A stretch of 64,000 bases of DNA from NCBI RefSeq assembly GCF_026409565.1, contig NZ_CP112881.1:3355501-3419500 (forward strand), read 5' to 3'. The notes under the pieces were generated by a model. It worked only from the letters and a program-made list of their open reading frames with translations, was not told where the DNA came from and did not search any database. Each line of letters starts with the position of its first letter. Position 1 is the first letter of the stretch. Source of the DNA: Sneathiella aquimaris. GTDB taxonomy: Bacteria; Pseudomonadota; Alphaproteobacteria; Sneathiellales; Sneathiellaceae. The position numbers were made by a program, and so were the translations under genes. Positions 34,793 through 43,462 of this stretch are shown here, one piece after another.

Positions 34793-34999
34793 ATGCCTTA
34801 TGTAAATATAAAAATAACCCGTGAAGGCGGGACAACTGCCGCGCAAAAAGCCGAACTGATTGCGGGTGTCACCAACCTTCTGTCTGAAACACTCAACAAA
34901 AACCCGTCCACCACATTCGTTGTCATTGATGAAGTTGATCTGGATAACTGGGGTATCGGCGGATTACCAGTAGAGGATTATCGCAAAAAACACACCTGA
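34793..34999 (+). CDS. 4-oxalocrotonate tautomerase family protein
   Basis: A 68-residue tautomerase. M-P-Y-V-N-I-K-I-T-R-E-G places the catalytic Pro at position 1 after Met removal, and the protein carries the expected length and the mid-region E-L-I-A-G-V-T. The usual Arg at about residue 11 is present as R10-E-G. Probable substrates are enol/keto acids. It is part of the same short cluster. Confidence 0.88.
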   Translation: MPYVNIKITREGGTTAAQKAELIAGVTNLLSETLNKNPSTTFVVIDEVDLDNWGIGGLPVEDYRKKHT

Positions 35000-35061
35000 A
35001 GATACGATTTCCTTTTCTTGTCTGCGCAAGCCTGCCAGAATTGACGGAAAAGGAGAAGTCC

Positions 35062-35760
35062 ATGGATTTGGCAAAGCAGCATCTGGATATCGGTCTTTAC
35101 ACAAACAACAAAGACGCAATGCTGGAATTCTGGCAGCAGGAAATTGGCCTGCCATTCGATCATCTGGGTAAGCTGGGCGGGGGTATTCATCAACATCGTC
35201 ATTTTCTAGGCGATGGCCCGACCGGTCCGATCCTGAAAATCAATCATGCCAGGGGGACGCTTGAAAATAATCGGCCCTCTGGCATCAGGGGTCTTTATAT
35301 CGCACGGCGGGATCTTTCCGAACCAGTCGAAAAGACAGACCCTGACGGCAACAAAGTCTGGGGTGTGCCTCATGGATTTCTGGGAATTACAGATACAGCG
35401 ATTGAACTGCATGTTCGAAAACGCAACCAGTTTGAAGACCATTATGGGCGTGTTTTATCCCTTCCGTCCGAGGAAACCGAAAAAGGAACCGCTTTTCGGT
35501 GCGGACGAACTTTGTTATTTGCCGTAGAAGACCCCACCATGCTGCCAACAGGGGACCATGTTGCAAAAGGATACCGCTACCTGACGGCCCAAATTCATTC
35601 AGCAAACAAAGAGCATGCTCACATCCTACAGGAAGGCGGCCTTGAAGGCATGGCCCCAAAAACATTGGGCACGACCGTCCGCTATAGCTTTGTCCGCGAT
35701 CTTGATGGCAACTGGATGGAACTATCCCAGCGGGCCAGCTTAACAGGGTCATTGGATTGA
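35062..35760 (+). CDS. VOC-superfamily protein (glyoxalase/dioxygenase fold)
   Basis: A 232-residue protein with two vicinal-oxygen-chelate halves: A-K-Q-H-L-D-I-G-L-Y-T at the start and Y-R-Y-L-T-A-Q-I-H-S-A-N around residue 171, ending F-V-R-D-L-D-G-N-W-M-E-L. Candidate metal ligands are the first His and the terminal Glu of each half. The ATG at 35062 follows AGGAG. Ring-cleavage dioxygenases and glyoxalases share this architecture. The neighbouring tautomerase suggests an aromatic or enol substrate. Substrate unknown. Confidence 0.83.
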   Translation: MDLAKQHLDIGLYTNNKDAMLEFWQQEIGLPFDHLGKLGGGIHQHRHFLGDGPTGPILKINHARGTLENNRPSGIRGLYIARRDLSEPVEKTDPDGNKVWGVPHGFLGITDTAIELHVRKRNQFEDHYGRVLSLPSEETEKGTAFRCGRTLLFAVEDPTMLPTGDHVAKGYRYLTAQIHSANKEHAHILQEGGLEGMAPKTLGTTVRYSFVRDLDGNWMELSQRASLTGSLD

Positions 35761-35815
35761 CCCTGCAAGCCCCTCGGAATGAATTCAGGGGGCATTACGC
35801 TCTTCAATCAGAGAG

Positions 35816-36412
35816 TCAGACCGTAGCGGTTTCGCTGTTCTTGTAGATTGATTGACGTGGTTTTGCGAGAACCCGGCGAACCATAGGCTCGAAAAAGCTT
35901 AAAGGCTTGGCTTCGTAATCTTTATCGAACGCATTCTGATCATATTTTTCGCAAAATTCAGCGCAGGCACCAAAATAAGGGTGATCTTTATATTGATCGC
36001 GTAGATTGGGATCCAAACCAATATGCTGAAAGAAATAGTATCCTTGAAAAATCCCGTGGTTTTTCACGATCCAGTAATTTTCGTCAGACAGGAAGGGCTG
36101 AAGAATAGCGGCCGCAATGTCCGCATGGTTGTAGGATCCCAGCGTATCACCGATGTCATGGAGTAGTGCCATGACAACATATTCTTCATCCCGGCCATCC
36201 AGATGGGCTCGCGTCGCTGATTGCAAAGAATGCTGCAGGCGATCTATCGGAAAGCCCCCAAAATCGCCGTCCAGCAACTTTAAGTGCGTTAGCACCCGGT
36301 CCGGCAGATCTTTTGAATATTTCCGAAAGTTATCAGAAATTATAACGTAATCGTCGGCGGTCGCTCCCGTCATTGCTCGAAACGAGGCCCGCTCTGGCGT
36401 TTGTCCGCTCAT
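35816..36412 (-). CDS. HD-domain protein of the PhnZ-like group
   Basis: A 198-residue metal protein. Conserved ligands are H61 (L-Q-H-S-L-Q-S-A), H85-D86 (A-L-L-H-D-I-G-D), H96 and H119 (K-N-H-G), and D158 (K-Y-D-Q-N-A-F). The L-x-H-x-L-x-S-A start and the late K-Y-D-Q-x-A-F match the group that includes PhnZ and TmpB, which are di-iron oxygenases, better than ordinary HD phosphohydrolases. AGGTG precedes the ATG. Its substrate is unknown. No phosphonate genes lie nearby, but a 2-oxoglutarate oxygenase gene is two genes away. Confidence 0.8.
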   Translation of the reverse strand: MSGQTPERASFRAMTGATADDYVIISDNFRKYSKDLPDRVLTHLKLLDGDFGGFPIDRLQHSLQSATRAHLDGRDEEYVVMALLHDIGDTLGSYNHADIAAAILQPFLSDENYWIVKNHGIFQGYYFFQHIGLDPNLRDQYKDHPYFGACAEFCEKYDQNAFDKDYEAKPLSFFEPMVRRVLAKPRQSIYKNSETATV

Positions 36413-36611
36413 ATTGACACCTTTTTGTTATTTTTTCGCATTTAAGCAATTTCTGCTCAATGGCATCTTCGAAAATCAGTTTTCCTTACTTTTCCCAAAA
36501 GGTCCAGCGCCCTTTTTAGTTCTCCATCCTTTGCTAATTGATGGAGGTCAATGAAAGGGGCTGAAAATTGGTTCTAGACTGTCTCATCAACACTAAAGAA
36601 TGGATGGAAAA

Positions 36612-36857
36612 ATGTCTCACGTTGCCCATGAATTAAATGAAGAGTTTCCTGCGGAGAAAGAAAAAATTCAGCAGTTGAACCAAAGCAATAATCATTTTGC
36701 TAAACTCACTGAAGAATATCATACAGTGAACCGGGAAATACATCGTATTGAAACCAATGTAGCTCCTGCGGACGAGGGCTATGAAAAGCAGCTTCGCCGC
36801 CAGCGCCTTGCCTTGAAAGATGAAATCAGTTTAATGCTGAAACAAGAAAACGCTTAA
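36612..36857 (+). CDS. YdcH/DUF465 small coiled-coil protein
   Basis: An 81-residue helical protein with heptad-like spacing and the family pattern S-H-V-A-H-E-L-N-E-E-F, then N-N-H-F-A-K-L-T-E-E-Y-H-x-V-N-R-E-I-H-R-I-E (in parts), ending L-K-D-E-I-S. DUF465 proteins are widespread and of unknown function. Its end overlaps the convergent oxygenase gene by 4 bases. Confidence 0.88.
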   Translation: MSHVAHELNEEFPAEKEKIQQLNQSNNHFAKLTEEYHTVNREIHRIETNVAPADEGYEKQLRRQRLALKDEISLMLKQENA

Positions 36858-37588
36858 CGAATCGCGCGATTTTTTGCCTTACCCGGGTGAGGCGGAATCC
36901 CCACGCTTTCGGACGCGGATCTCTTGGGTAGCGCCTTATCATTTATATTCCAGGCAATTGTTATCCTTGGTTTGTTCCCTTGATAAGGCGTCACCATATG
37001 CACGACGGTTGATGGAAAAACGATCATCGAACCTGCTTTAAAGCCCGGCATGAAATTATTGCTCATATAGTTCCTGTCAGCCTGACAGCAAACGCCCAGT
37101 CGCGGGTCCGAAATAACAAACTTCCCTGACATTGGATCAAGGTCATCCTCATCCCCCATGGACACAACATACACCAGTGATCCGGTCGAACGGGAATGCG
37201 CATGGGGAAGAATATAATCGCCCTTTTGGTATATATTGGCCCAGCTTAAATCGACGACAGATGTTTGCAAACCTGTAATAGCACGGAAAAAAGCCTGCGC
37301 CCGTTGATCAATAAACTGAGCTGAGGGAATATCCCAGGCATCCACATGATGGATTTTTGTACTTTTTGCCGAAGACTGCTTGCCCTCCACCGACAGCTTC
37401 TCTGACGCTTTCTCCACCAAATACGCTTCCAGTTCCTGATTCATTTCCTCCATATCGGGGAAATCCGTCATCGCAATATGCTTTTCAGGCGTTGTTACAT
37501 GTTGCCCAAAAGGAAGAAGACTCTTCCCCATAAACTTCTGCTTCGTTGGATCTTTCTTCACGCCAATATCGTCCTGTCTAGCCCGCAA
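36854..37588 (-). CDS. 2-oxoglutarate/Fe(II) oxygenase-like protein
   Basis: About 244 residues with a jelly-roll oxygenase core. The iron-binding motif is P-H-A-H-S-R-S-T-G-S-L-V-Y, with the distal His in F-P-S-T-V-V-H-M-V-T-P-Y and a likely 2-oxoglutarate-binding Arg in P-R-I-T-I-A-W-N. It resembles the putative 2OG-Fe(II) oxygenase family PF13759. The TTG at 37588 lacks a good ribosome site; in-frame alternatives are a GTG at 37561 and an ATG at 37531. Substrate unknown. Confidence 0.8.
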   Translation of the reverse strand: MRARQDDIGVKKDPTKQKFMGKSLLPFGQHVTTPEKHIAMTDFPDMEEMNQELEAYLVEKASEKLSVEGKQSSAKSTKIHHVDAWDIPSAQFIDQRAQAFFRAITGLQTSVVDLSWANIYQKGDYILPHAHSRSTGSLVYVVSMGDEDDLDPMSGKFVISDPRLGVCCQADRNYMSNNFMPGFKAGSMIVFPSTVVHMVTPYQGNKPRITIAWNINDKALPKRSASESVGIPPHPGKAKNRAIR

Positions 37589-37708
37589 TCCGGACCACTA
37601 TAAAACACATGGATAAAATGTACATTGCTCCTGTTCGTATCAGAGGGATGACAGCGTGAAAAGAATTCTTCATACTGACCTATCAATAATAAAAACATTA
37701 GGTGTCAC

Positions 37709-39124
37709 GTGTCCGTTCTCAACATGACAGCAACAGAGCTCTCCAAGGCTTATTCTGAACAATCAACCTCCCCTCTAGAGGTCACCAATCAGGTACTCAG
37801 CCATGCAGCCAAACTTGAGCCTGATCTGAATGCATTTCGTGTCATTGATACAGAAACAGCAATAACGCAGGCCAAAAGGTCAGAGGCCCGTTGGCAAAAG
37901 GGTGTCCCTTCAGGCCCTCTTGATGGTATCCCCATCAGTATAAAAGACATCGTGGCCGTAAAAGGCCATGCATGCCTGAGTGGTTCGAAAACCAATGATC
38001 CGGATCTTGTTTTAGAGCAGGACTGTCCCAGCGTTGCACGACTGCGAGAAAGTGGTGCCATCTTGTTTGGCCTCACCCATACACCTGAATTTGGATGGAA
38101 AGGGATCACCGACAGCCCTCAGAACGGCTATACCCGAAACCCATGGAATACAAAACACTCACCGGGTGGATCTAGCGGGGGTGCGGCAGCGGCCGTCGCC
38201 TCGGGAAGCGGACCCCTTGCCCTCGGCACCGATGGCGGCGGGTCAGTACGCATCCCGTCCAGTTATTGTGGTCTCTATGGCATTAAACCTACCTTTGGAC
38301 GGGTTCCTCATACGCCCAATGAGAGCCCTTATGCCACCCTTGTCAGTAATGGCCCCCTCAGCAGATCCGTGCAGGATGCCGCCCTGATGCTGAATGTGAT
38401 GGCACAACCGGATGCGCGGGACTGGTATGCCGCCGCCGACCAGAAGCTGGATTTTACCAAAGGGATCAATGGCGGCATCGAAGGAATGAAAATCGCCTAC
38501 AGCCCAACCCTGGGTGGGGCGAACCCCTCTTCAGAGGTAAGGGAGATCATCGACAACGCAGTTGATAAATTTCGTGATCTGGGCGCAAATGTAACCCTTG
38601 TTGACGACATTTTCCCTCCGCTTCGCCCTCTGTTCGAGGATTATTGGAAAGCCGGGTTTGGCTACATCTTAAAACAAATTCCACGACGCAAATGGGCCGA
38701 TTTGGATCCAGGTTTTTTAGCGCTGGCAGAACAGGGACTATCAGTTTCCTTAGGCAGTTATTACGCCGCGCATTCAGAGAGGGTTCGATTGGGCGGAAAA
38801 ATGGGACAGTTTTTTACCCAGTATGACCTGTTGCTGACCCCCACCATGCCGTCTACTTCCCCGCTTGCAGAAACAGTTTATCATACCGAAGACTATGATC
38901 GCTGGGACGATGCGACACCCTACACGGTTCCGTTTAACCTGACCGGGCATCCTGCTGCCTCAATTCCGGCAGGCCGCTCAGCTTCAGGATTGCCGATCGG
39001 CCTGCAGATTGTCGGCGCCCGGTATGATGAACCAACGATCCTCAAAGCGTCGAGGGCTTTTGAAGCCGCAATGCCATTTGACACTGCATTGAAAGACTTA
39101 ATTGAAAGAATGGAAGATCGATGA
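37709..39124 (+). CDS. amidase signature family enzyme
   Basis: A 471-residue amidase. The catalytic triad is K79 in P-I-S-I-K-D-I, S155 in G-G-S-S-G-G, and the nucleophile S179 in [13 protein letters not shown]. It starts with GTG, and the purine-rich region before it is weak. Family members cut aryl-acylamides, urea-like or short-chain amides and the GatA substrate. It overlaps the ureohydrolase gene by 4 bases (ATGA), so the two share translation and probably a pathway. Confidence 0.92.
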   Translation: MSVLNMTATELSKAYSEQSTSPLEVTNQVLSHAAKLEPDLNAFRVIDTETAITQAKRSEARWQKGVPSGPLDGIPISIKDIVAVKGHACLSGSKTNDPDLVLEQDCPSVARLRESGAILFGLTHTPEFGWKGITDSPQNGYTRNPWNTKHSPGGSSGGAAAAVASGSGPLALGTDGGGSVRIPSSYCGLYGIKPTFGRVPHTPNESPYATLVSNGPLSRSVQDAALMLNVMAQPDARDWYAAADQKLDFTKGINGGIEGMKIAYSPTLGGANPSSEVREIIDNAVDKFRDLGANVTLVDDIFPPLRPLFEDYWKAGFGYILKQIPRRKWADLDPGFLALAEQGLSVSLGSYYAAHSERVRLGGKMGQFFTQYDLLLTPTMPSTSPLAETVYHTEDYDRWDDATPYTVPFNLTGHPAASIPAGRSASGLPIGLQIVGARYDEPTILKASRAFEAAMPFDTALKDLIERMEDR

Positions 39125-40050
39125 GAACGGAACGCGAGGGGCTTTTCGTATCGCCCCTATCCTTTGCCAGATTACCTTTTTCGCAGGATTTCCAACACGC
39201 TGATATTGCCATTTTGGGTCTGCCGTTCGATTGTGGAAGCCACCCGACCAGACTGGGAGCCCGCCTCGGCCCGAACGCCATTCGGGAACAATCTGTGTTG
39301 TCGTTAGAACTGATCGAGGACGCCCGCAATGATCCCCTCCAAAAACAATCGGTTATCGACGCGGGCGACGTCAATTTTTCCGGTGGGGGTCTATCCGCTA
39401 TTAACGAATTCTACGCCAGGACAGAGCAGGCAATCACATCAATTTTGGACAATAACTGTACGCCTGTTTCCTTAGGCGGAGACGGCGCTGTTTTCCTGCC
39501 TCAAATCAGGTCCGTTCATCAAAAATTTTCGGATATCACCGTTTTGCATTTTGATGCACATACGGATTGTTATCCGCTTCGGAGCAATGACCATTTTGAC
39601 AACGCCACGCCATTTACCCATGCGGCAAATGAAGGGGTATTGGATATTGCCAATTCTGTCCATGTGGGAACAAGAGCACCGGTAAACGCCGATAAAAGCA
39701 TCGCCTTTACTGAACAGATGGGATATCGCGTGCTGCCTTGGGCAAAGCTGGCACACATGCCTGTCGAACAGGCCAGTACCCTGATCCGCTCCAGCCTTGA
39801 AGGGAGGCCCGTCTATCTGTGTTTTGACATGGACTTCTTTGATCCGTCCGCAGCACCAGGCGTTGCCACACCAACACCTGGCGGTCCCACCACATTTGAA
39901 GGACTGACCCTTTTAAGGGCCATGAAGGGCCTGAATATTGTTGCCTGCGACATCAACACGGTCAGCCCCCCCTATGATATCAACGGGATAACGGCTCAAT
40001 TGGCGGCGGCGATCGTGTTGGAATGTATAAGCCTGATCGACGCAAGATAA
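39121..40050 (+). CDS. ureohydrolase-fold protein with altered active site
   Basis: A 309-residue arginase/agmatinase fold. Manganese ligands D145, H147 and D149 are present in H-F-D-A-H-T-D, and D236, D238 in F-D-M-D-F-F-D. However, the G-G-D-H motif reads G-G-D-G (residue 122), losing the first manganese ligand, and the conserved Glu of I-V-E-V-S-P-P-Y-D is T280 (I-N-T-V-S-P-P-Y-D), losing the guanidinium-contacting residue. So hydrolysis of a guanidino compound is doubtful; it may act on a different substrate. It is coupled to the amidase and ends 1 base before the convergent livF. Confidence 0.85.
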   Translation: MRTEREGLFVSPLSFARLPFSQDFQHADIAILGLPFDCGSHPTRLGARLGPNAIREQSVLSLELIEDARNDPLQKQSVIDAGDVNFSGGGLSAINEFYARTEQAITSILDNNCTPVSLGGDGAVFLPQIRSVHQKFSDITVLHFDAHTDCYPLRSNDHFDNATPFTHAANEGVLDIANSVHVGTRAPVNADKSIAFTEQMGYRVLPWAKLAHMPVEQASTLIRSSLEGRPVYLCFDMDFFDPSAAPGVATPTPGGPTTFEGLTLLRAMKGLNIVACDINTVSPPYDINGITAQLAAAIVLECISLIDAR

Positions 40051-40051
40051 A

Positions 40052-40753
40052 TCAAACGGCGAGATAAGCATCCCGGATTTCCGGATGTTCTTCCAGTTCC
40101 TGAATACTGCCTTGATATTGCACGCTCCCTTTTTCAAGAATGACCGCGCGATCCGAGACCAGTTTGGCAAAATGCAGGTTCTGTTCTGACAATAAAACCG
40201 CCAAACCTTCTGATTTGAGGGCCGAAATCGTAATCGCCATTTGCTCAACAATAACAGGGGCAATCCCTTCCGATGGCTCATCGAGTAAAATAGCCGCAGG
40301 ATTTCCCATCAACGTGCGTGCAATTGACAGCATTTGCTGTTCACCACCGCTCATCTGTCCACCCGGACGGTTCTTCATCTCACCAAGATTGGGAAAGAGT
40401 TCAAACAGCTTCTCCGCAGTCCAGAACGGCGCCCCTTCTCGTTTATCCTGACGGCCGACTTCCAGATTTTCCATGACCGAAAGTTCCGTAAAAATCCGTC
40501 GTTCTTCGGGAACGTAGCCAAGACCCTGCTGGCAAATATTATGACTGGGAAGGTTCTTTATTGAACTGTTGTTAAACCGGACATCCCCCTCTGTGGAGCG
40601 GACCATCCCCATCAGGGTTTTCATGGTTGTTGACTTCCCCGCACCGTTCCGGCCCAGCAACGCAACCACTTCGCCTGCATTAACCGAAAAGGAAACATCC
40701 TCAAGAATTTGAGCCTGCCCGTAAAAAGCGTTGATACCATTAATATCAAGCAT
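40052..40753 (-). CDS. livF: ABC transporter ATPase, LivF-type
   Basis: A 233-residue ATPase of branched-chain-amino-acid-type importers. Walker A is G-R-N-G-A-G-K-S-T; the signature is M-S-G-G-E-Q-Q-M-L; Walker B is A-I-L-L-D-E-P-S-E. I chose the ATG at 40753, one base after the livG stop, preceded by GAGG. It probably shares one transcript with livG, the fused permease and the binding protein. Confidence 0.92.
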   Translation of the reverse strand: MLDINGINAFYGQAQILEDVSFSVNAGEVVALLGRNGAGKSTTMKTLMGMVRSTEGDVRFNNSSIKNLPSHNICQQGLGYVPEERRIFTELSVMENLEVGRQDKREGAPFWTAEKLFELFPNLGEMKNRPGGQMSGGEQQMLSIARTLMGNPAAILLDEPSEGIAPVIVEQMAITISALKSEGLAVLLSEQNLHFAKLVSDRAVILEKGSVQYQGSIQELEEHPEIRDAYLAV

Positions 40754-40754
40754 T

Positions 40755-41525
40755 CTATGCGACCTCACCTGTTGTATCAAAAGTACTTCCGCCGCCGAGA
40801 TAGACCTCTTTCACAAGATCGTTCTTGCGGATTTCTTCAGCGGTCCCGGTTGCAATAATTTCACCCCGGTTCAAAACCATCAGACGATCGGAATGCGCAA
40901 ACACAACATCCATATCATGCTCTGTAAACAAAACACTCACACCTGTACTTTGTGCGATCGAAGCGACAAGTTCCATAAGGGAAATCCGCTCTTTGGGCGC
41001 CATACCAGCAGTAGGTTCATCCATGAGCAACAACTTGGGGCCGTGTGCAAGGGCAATGGCAAGCTCTAACCGTTTTAGATCCCCATAAGCCAGCACACCG
41101 CAGGCTCTGTGTGCTTGGTGAAGCATTCCCACACGATCCAGCAACGCATCCGCTTCAGCCCGATAGCGAATTTCAGCCCGCCCCCATAAAGAAAAAATCT
41201 TCTTATGGTGAGACAAAAGAGCCATCTGGACATTTTCCCGCACCGTCATGGAAGCGAAGGTCGCCGTAATCTGGAACGTACGTCCAATTCCCATCCGCCA
41301 TATCTCTCGCGGGTTTAAGGACAGAAGTTCTTCTCCGTTATACAGAACAGTACCGGCATCCGCCTTCAACTGACCGTTCAACATATTAAAGCAGGTTGTT
41401 TTCCCGGCACCATTAGGACCGATAAGAGCCAGCATTTCACCCACGGCCAATTCAAAAGTGACATCATTGACGGCTTTCACACCGCCAAAAGATTTGGTCA
41501 GGCCCTGTACTTTCAATAAACTCAT
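40755..41525 (-). CDS. livG: ABC transporter ATPase, LivG-type
   Basis: A 256-residue ATPase. Walker A is G-P-N-G-A-G-K-T-T, then the typical F-N-M-L-N-G insert, Walker B L-L-L-M-D-E-P-T-A-G-M, and the switch F-T-E-H-D-M-D-V-V. A strong AGGAGGG precedes the ATG, which overlaps the permease stop (ATGA). Confidence 0.93.
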   Translation of the reverse strand: MSLLKVQGLTKSFGGVKAVNDVTFELAVGEMLALIGPNGAGKTTCFNMLNGQLKADAGTVLYNGEELLSLNPREIWRMGIGRTFQITATFASMTVRENVQMALLSHHKKIFSLWGRAEIRYRAEADALLDRVGMLHQAHRACGVLAYGDLKRLELAIALAHGPKLLLMDEPTAGMAPKERISLMELVASIAQSTGVSVLFTEHDMDVVFAHSDRLMVLNRGEIIATGTAEEIRKNDLVKEVYLGGGSTFDTTGEVA

Positions 41526-43387
41526 ACTCGACCCTCCTGTTCTTTTTTGCCGGTGAGTGCCTTTGGCAGGACACGCCGCGCAAACCCTGCCAGTCCTTCA
41601 GGTGCGATGACCACTATAAACAGGATGACACCCCCAAATATAATCCGCCAATAATCCAGACGGGTGACCAAATCCTCCAGCATGGTAAAACTGACAGCAC
41701 CAACAATAGGTCCAATCAGTGAATGGATCCCGCCCAACAAAACCATCACCAGCCCATCTACCGATCTGGATATTGCTAATTCGTCCGGGAAAATACTTCC
41801 CTTTGAATACACATAAAGACCACCCGCAACGCCGGCAAAGATGCCCGCGATCACAAACGCCATCCATTGCTGGGTCTTTAAGTTAATGCCGATTGCTTCA
41901 ACACGAAGCTGGGAATCCCGCCCTGCCCGCATGGCATATCCAAAAGGCGCATAAACAATCCGACGAATAAAATACACGCCCGCCAGAACCAGCGTCAGTG
42001 TCAGATAGTAATAAGCCGCTTTTTCAGATGCCCACTCGGCGGGCCAAACACCTAGAATTCCGTCATCGCCGCCCGTGACTTCTTGCCACTGAAAAGCGAC
42101 TGACCAGGTAATCTGTGCTGCGGCAAGGGTCAGCATGGCAAGATAAACACCACTGAGTCGAACGCAGAACCAGCCAAAGATAAGAGCCCCAAGCCCGGCA
42201 GCGACCGGCGCTAAAACCAATCCCCCCAACATGTCGACGCCAAAATATTTCACAGCCAGCGCCGCCCCATACGCGCCAAGACCAAAATAAGCCGCATGCC
42301 CGAAAGACACCAGTCCGCCGGGGCCCATTATGAAGTGCAGACTGACTGCAAACAAAACGAAAATCAGAATATCGGTCAGCAGAACAATGGCAAATTCATC
42401 AAACAGAACAGGCGCAAGGACCAAAATCAGAACGAGTCCCAAAATCATTTTCAACGACAGCGGGGTCATTAATTTCAAAGGCTGCTCGGGCGGCCCGTCC
42501 GCCCCGCGCAACACGGCGTCGGGTTTTCCAAGCAATCCCCAAGGCCGCACAACCAGGACGACAGCCATAACAAGAAAGGCCAGCACCAAGGTAATTTCTG
42601 GAAACACCAAAATCCCGAAGGCATTTAGCTCGCCGATCAGAACGGATGCTAAAAATGCACCTGGAACACTCCCCATTCCGCCAATAACAACAACAACAAA
42701 CGCTTCGCCAATAACGTTGAGATCCATCAACAGGTTTGCGGCCTCCCGCGGTAGCTGCACCGCGCCGCCGAGCCCGGCAAGGGTTGAGCCCACAAAAAAC
42801 ACACTTGTAAAAAGCCAGCTTTGATTGACCCCCAATGCACTGACCATTTCGCGATCCTGCGTCGCGGCACGGACCAGAGTCCCCCAGCGGGTTTTGTTAA
42901 ATAACAGCCAGACACCCAGCAGAACCGCAGGACCCAAAACGATAAGCGCGAGATCATATTCAGGAATAGGCTCCCCCAATATTCGAACAGCTCCTTCCAG
43001 ACCCGGTGCCCTTGGACCGAACAGGTCTTCCGCCCCCCATATCCATAAGGCAAGATCCTGAATGACAAGAACAACGCCAAAGGTTGCAACCAGCTGAAAA
43101 AGTTCAGGAGCTTTATAAATTCGGCGAAATAAAGTTACTTCCAGCAGAACACCGATCACGCCAACAGCCAGCGAGGCCGCCAGAACAGACCCCCAGAAGC
43201 CCAAAATACCATGAGGCATAAGATCGACGAAAGTATAGGCAAGGTAAGCCCCCAACATAAAGAAGGATCCATGCGCAAAATTTACGATGCGGGTAACGCC
43301 AAAAATGATGGATAAGCCGGACGCCACCAGAAAAAGTGACGACGCGCTCGCCAGTCCTGTCAGGAACTGAGCCAGGTAAAAACCCAT
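41522..43387 (-). CDS. fused LivH-LivM ABC permease
   Basis: A 621-residue membrane protein in which the two permeases of a branched-chain-type importer are joined in one chain. The LivH half (about 1-285) begins F-L-T-G-L-A-S-A-S-S-L and has V-N-F-A-H-G-S-F-F-M-L-G-A-Y; the LivM half (about 310-621) has G-L-V-S-F-G-H-A-A-Y-F-G-L-G-A-Y and G-R-D-S-Q-L-R-V-E-A-I-G. Both halves carry the EAA-type loops. The fusion is uncommon; family members of this layout are often urea, amide or amino-acid importers. GAGGAG precedes the ATG. Confidence 0.92.
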   Translation of the reverse strand: MGFYLAQFLTGLASASSLFLVASGLSIIFGVTRIVNFAHGSFFMLGAYLAYTFVDLMPHGILGFWGSVLAASLAVGVIGVLLEVTLFRRIYKAPELFQLVATFGVVLVIQDLALWIWGAEDLFGPRAPGLEGAVRILGEPIPEYDLALIVLGPAVLLGVWLLFNKTRWGTLVRAATQDREMVSALGVNQSWLFTSVFFVGSTLAGLGGAVQLPREAANLLMDLNVIGEAFVVVVIGGMGSVPGAFLASVLIGELNAFGILVFPEITLVLAFLVMAVVLVVRPWGLLGKPDAVLRGADGPPEQPLKLMTPLSLKMILGLVLILVLAPVLFDEFAIVLLTDILIFVLFAVSLHFIMGPGGLVSFGHAAYFGLGAYGAALAVKYFGVDMLGGLVLAPVAAGLGALIFGWFCVRLSGVYLAMLTLAAAQITWSVAFQWQEVTGGDDGILGVWPAEWASEKAAYYYLTLTLVLAGVYFIRRIVYAPFGYAMRAGRDSQLRVEAIGINLKTQQWMAFVIAGIFAGVAGGLYVYSKGSIFPDELAISRSVDGLVMVLLGGIHSLIGPIVGAVSFTMLEDLVTRLDYWRIIFGGVILFIVVIAPEGLAGFARRVLPKALTGKKEQEGRV

Positions 43388-43423
43388 TGACTACTCCTCA
43401 GTCAAGGTAGGAAAAGTGAAAAG

Positions 43424-43451
43424 CCTCTCGGTAACATGCGTCACCGAGAGG
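43424..43451 (-). other. intercistronic hairpin between binding protein and permease genes
   Basis: CCTCTCGGT (43424-43432) and ACCGAGAGG (43443-43451) make a 9-bp stem with a 10-base loop in the 75-base gap after the binding-protein gene. A T-rich stretch follows on the minus strand but is interrupted. Such hairpins commonly give the binding protein a higher message level than the membrane parts. Confidence 0.7.
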
Positions 43452-43462
43452 TAGAGGTAGAC

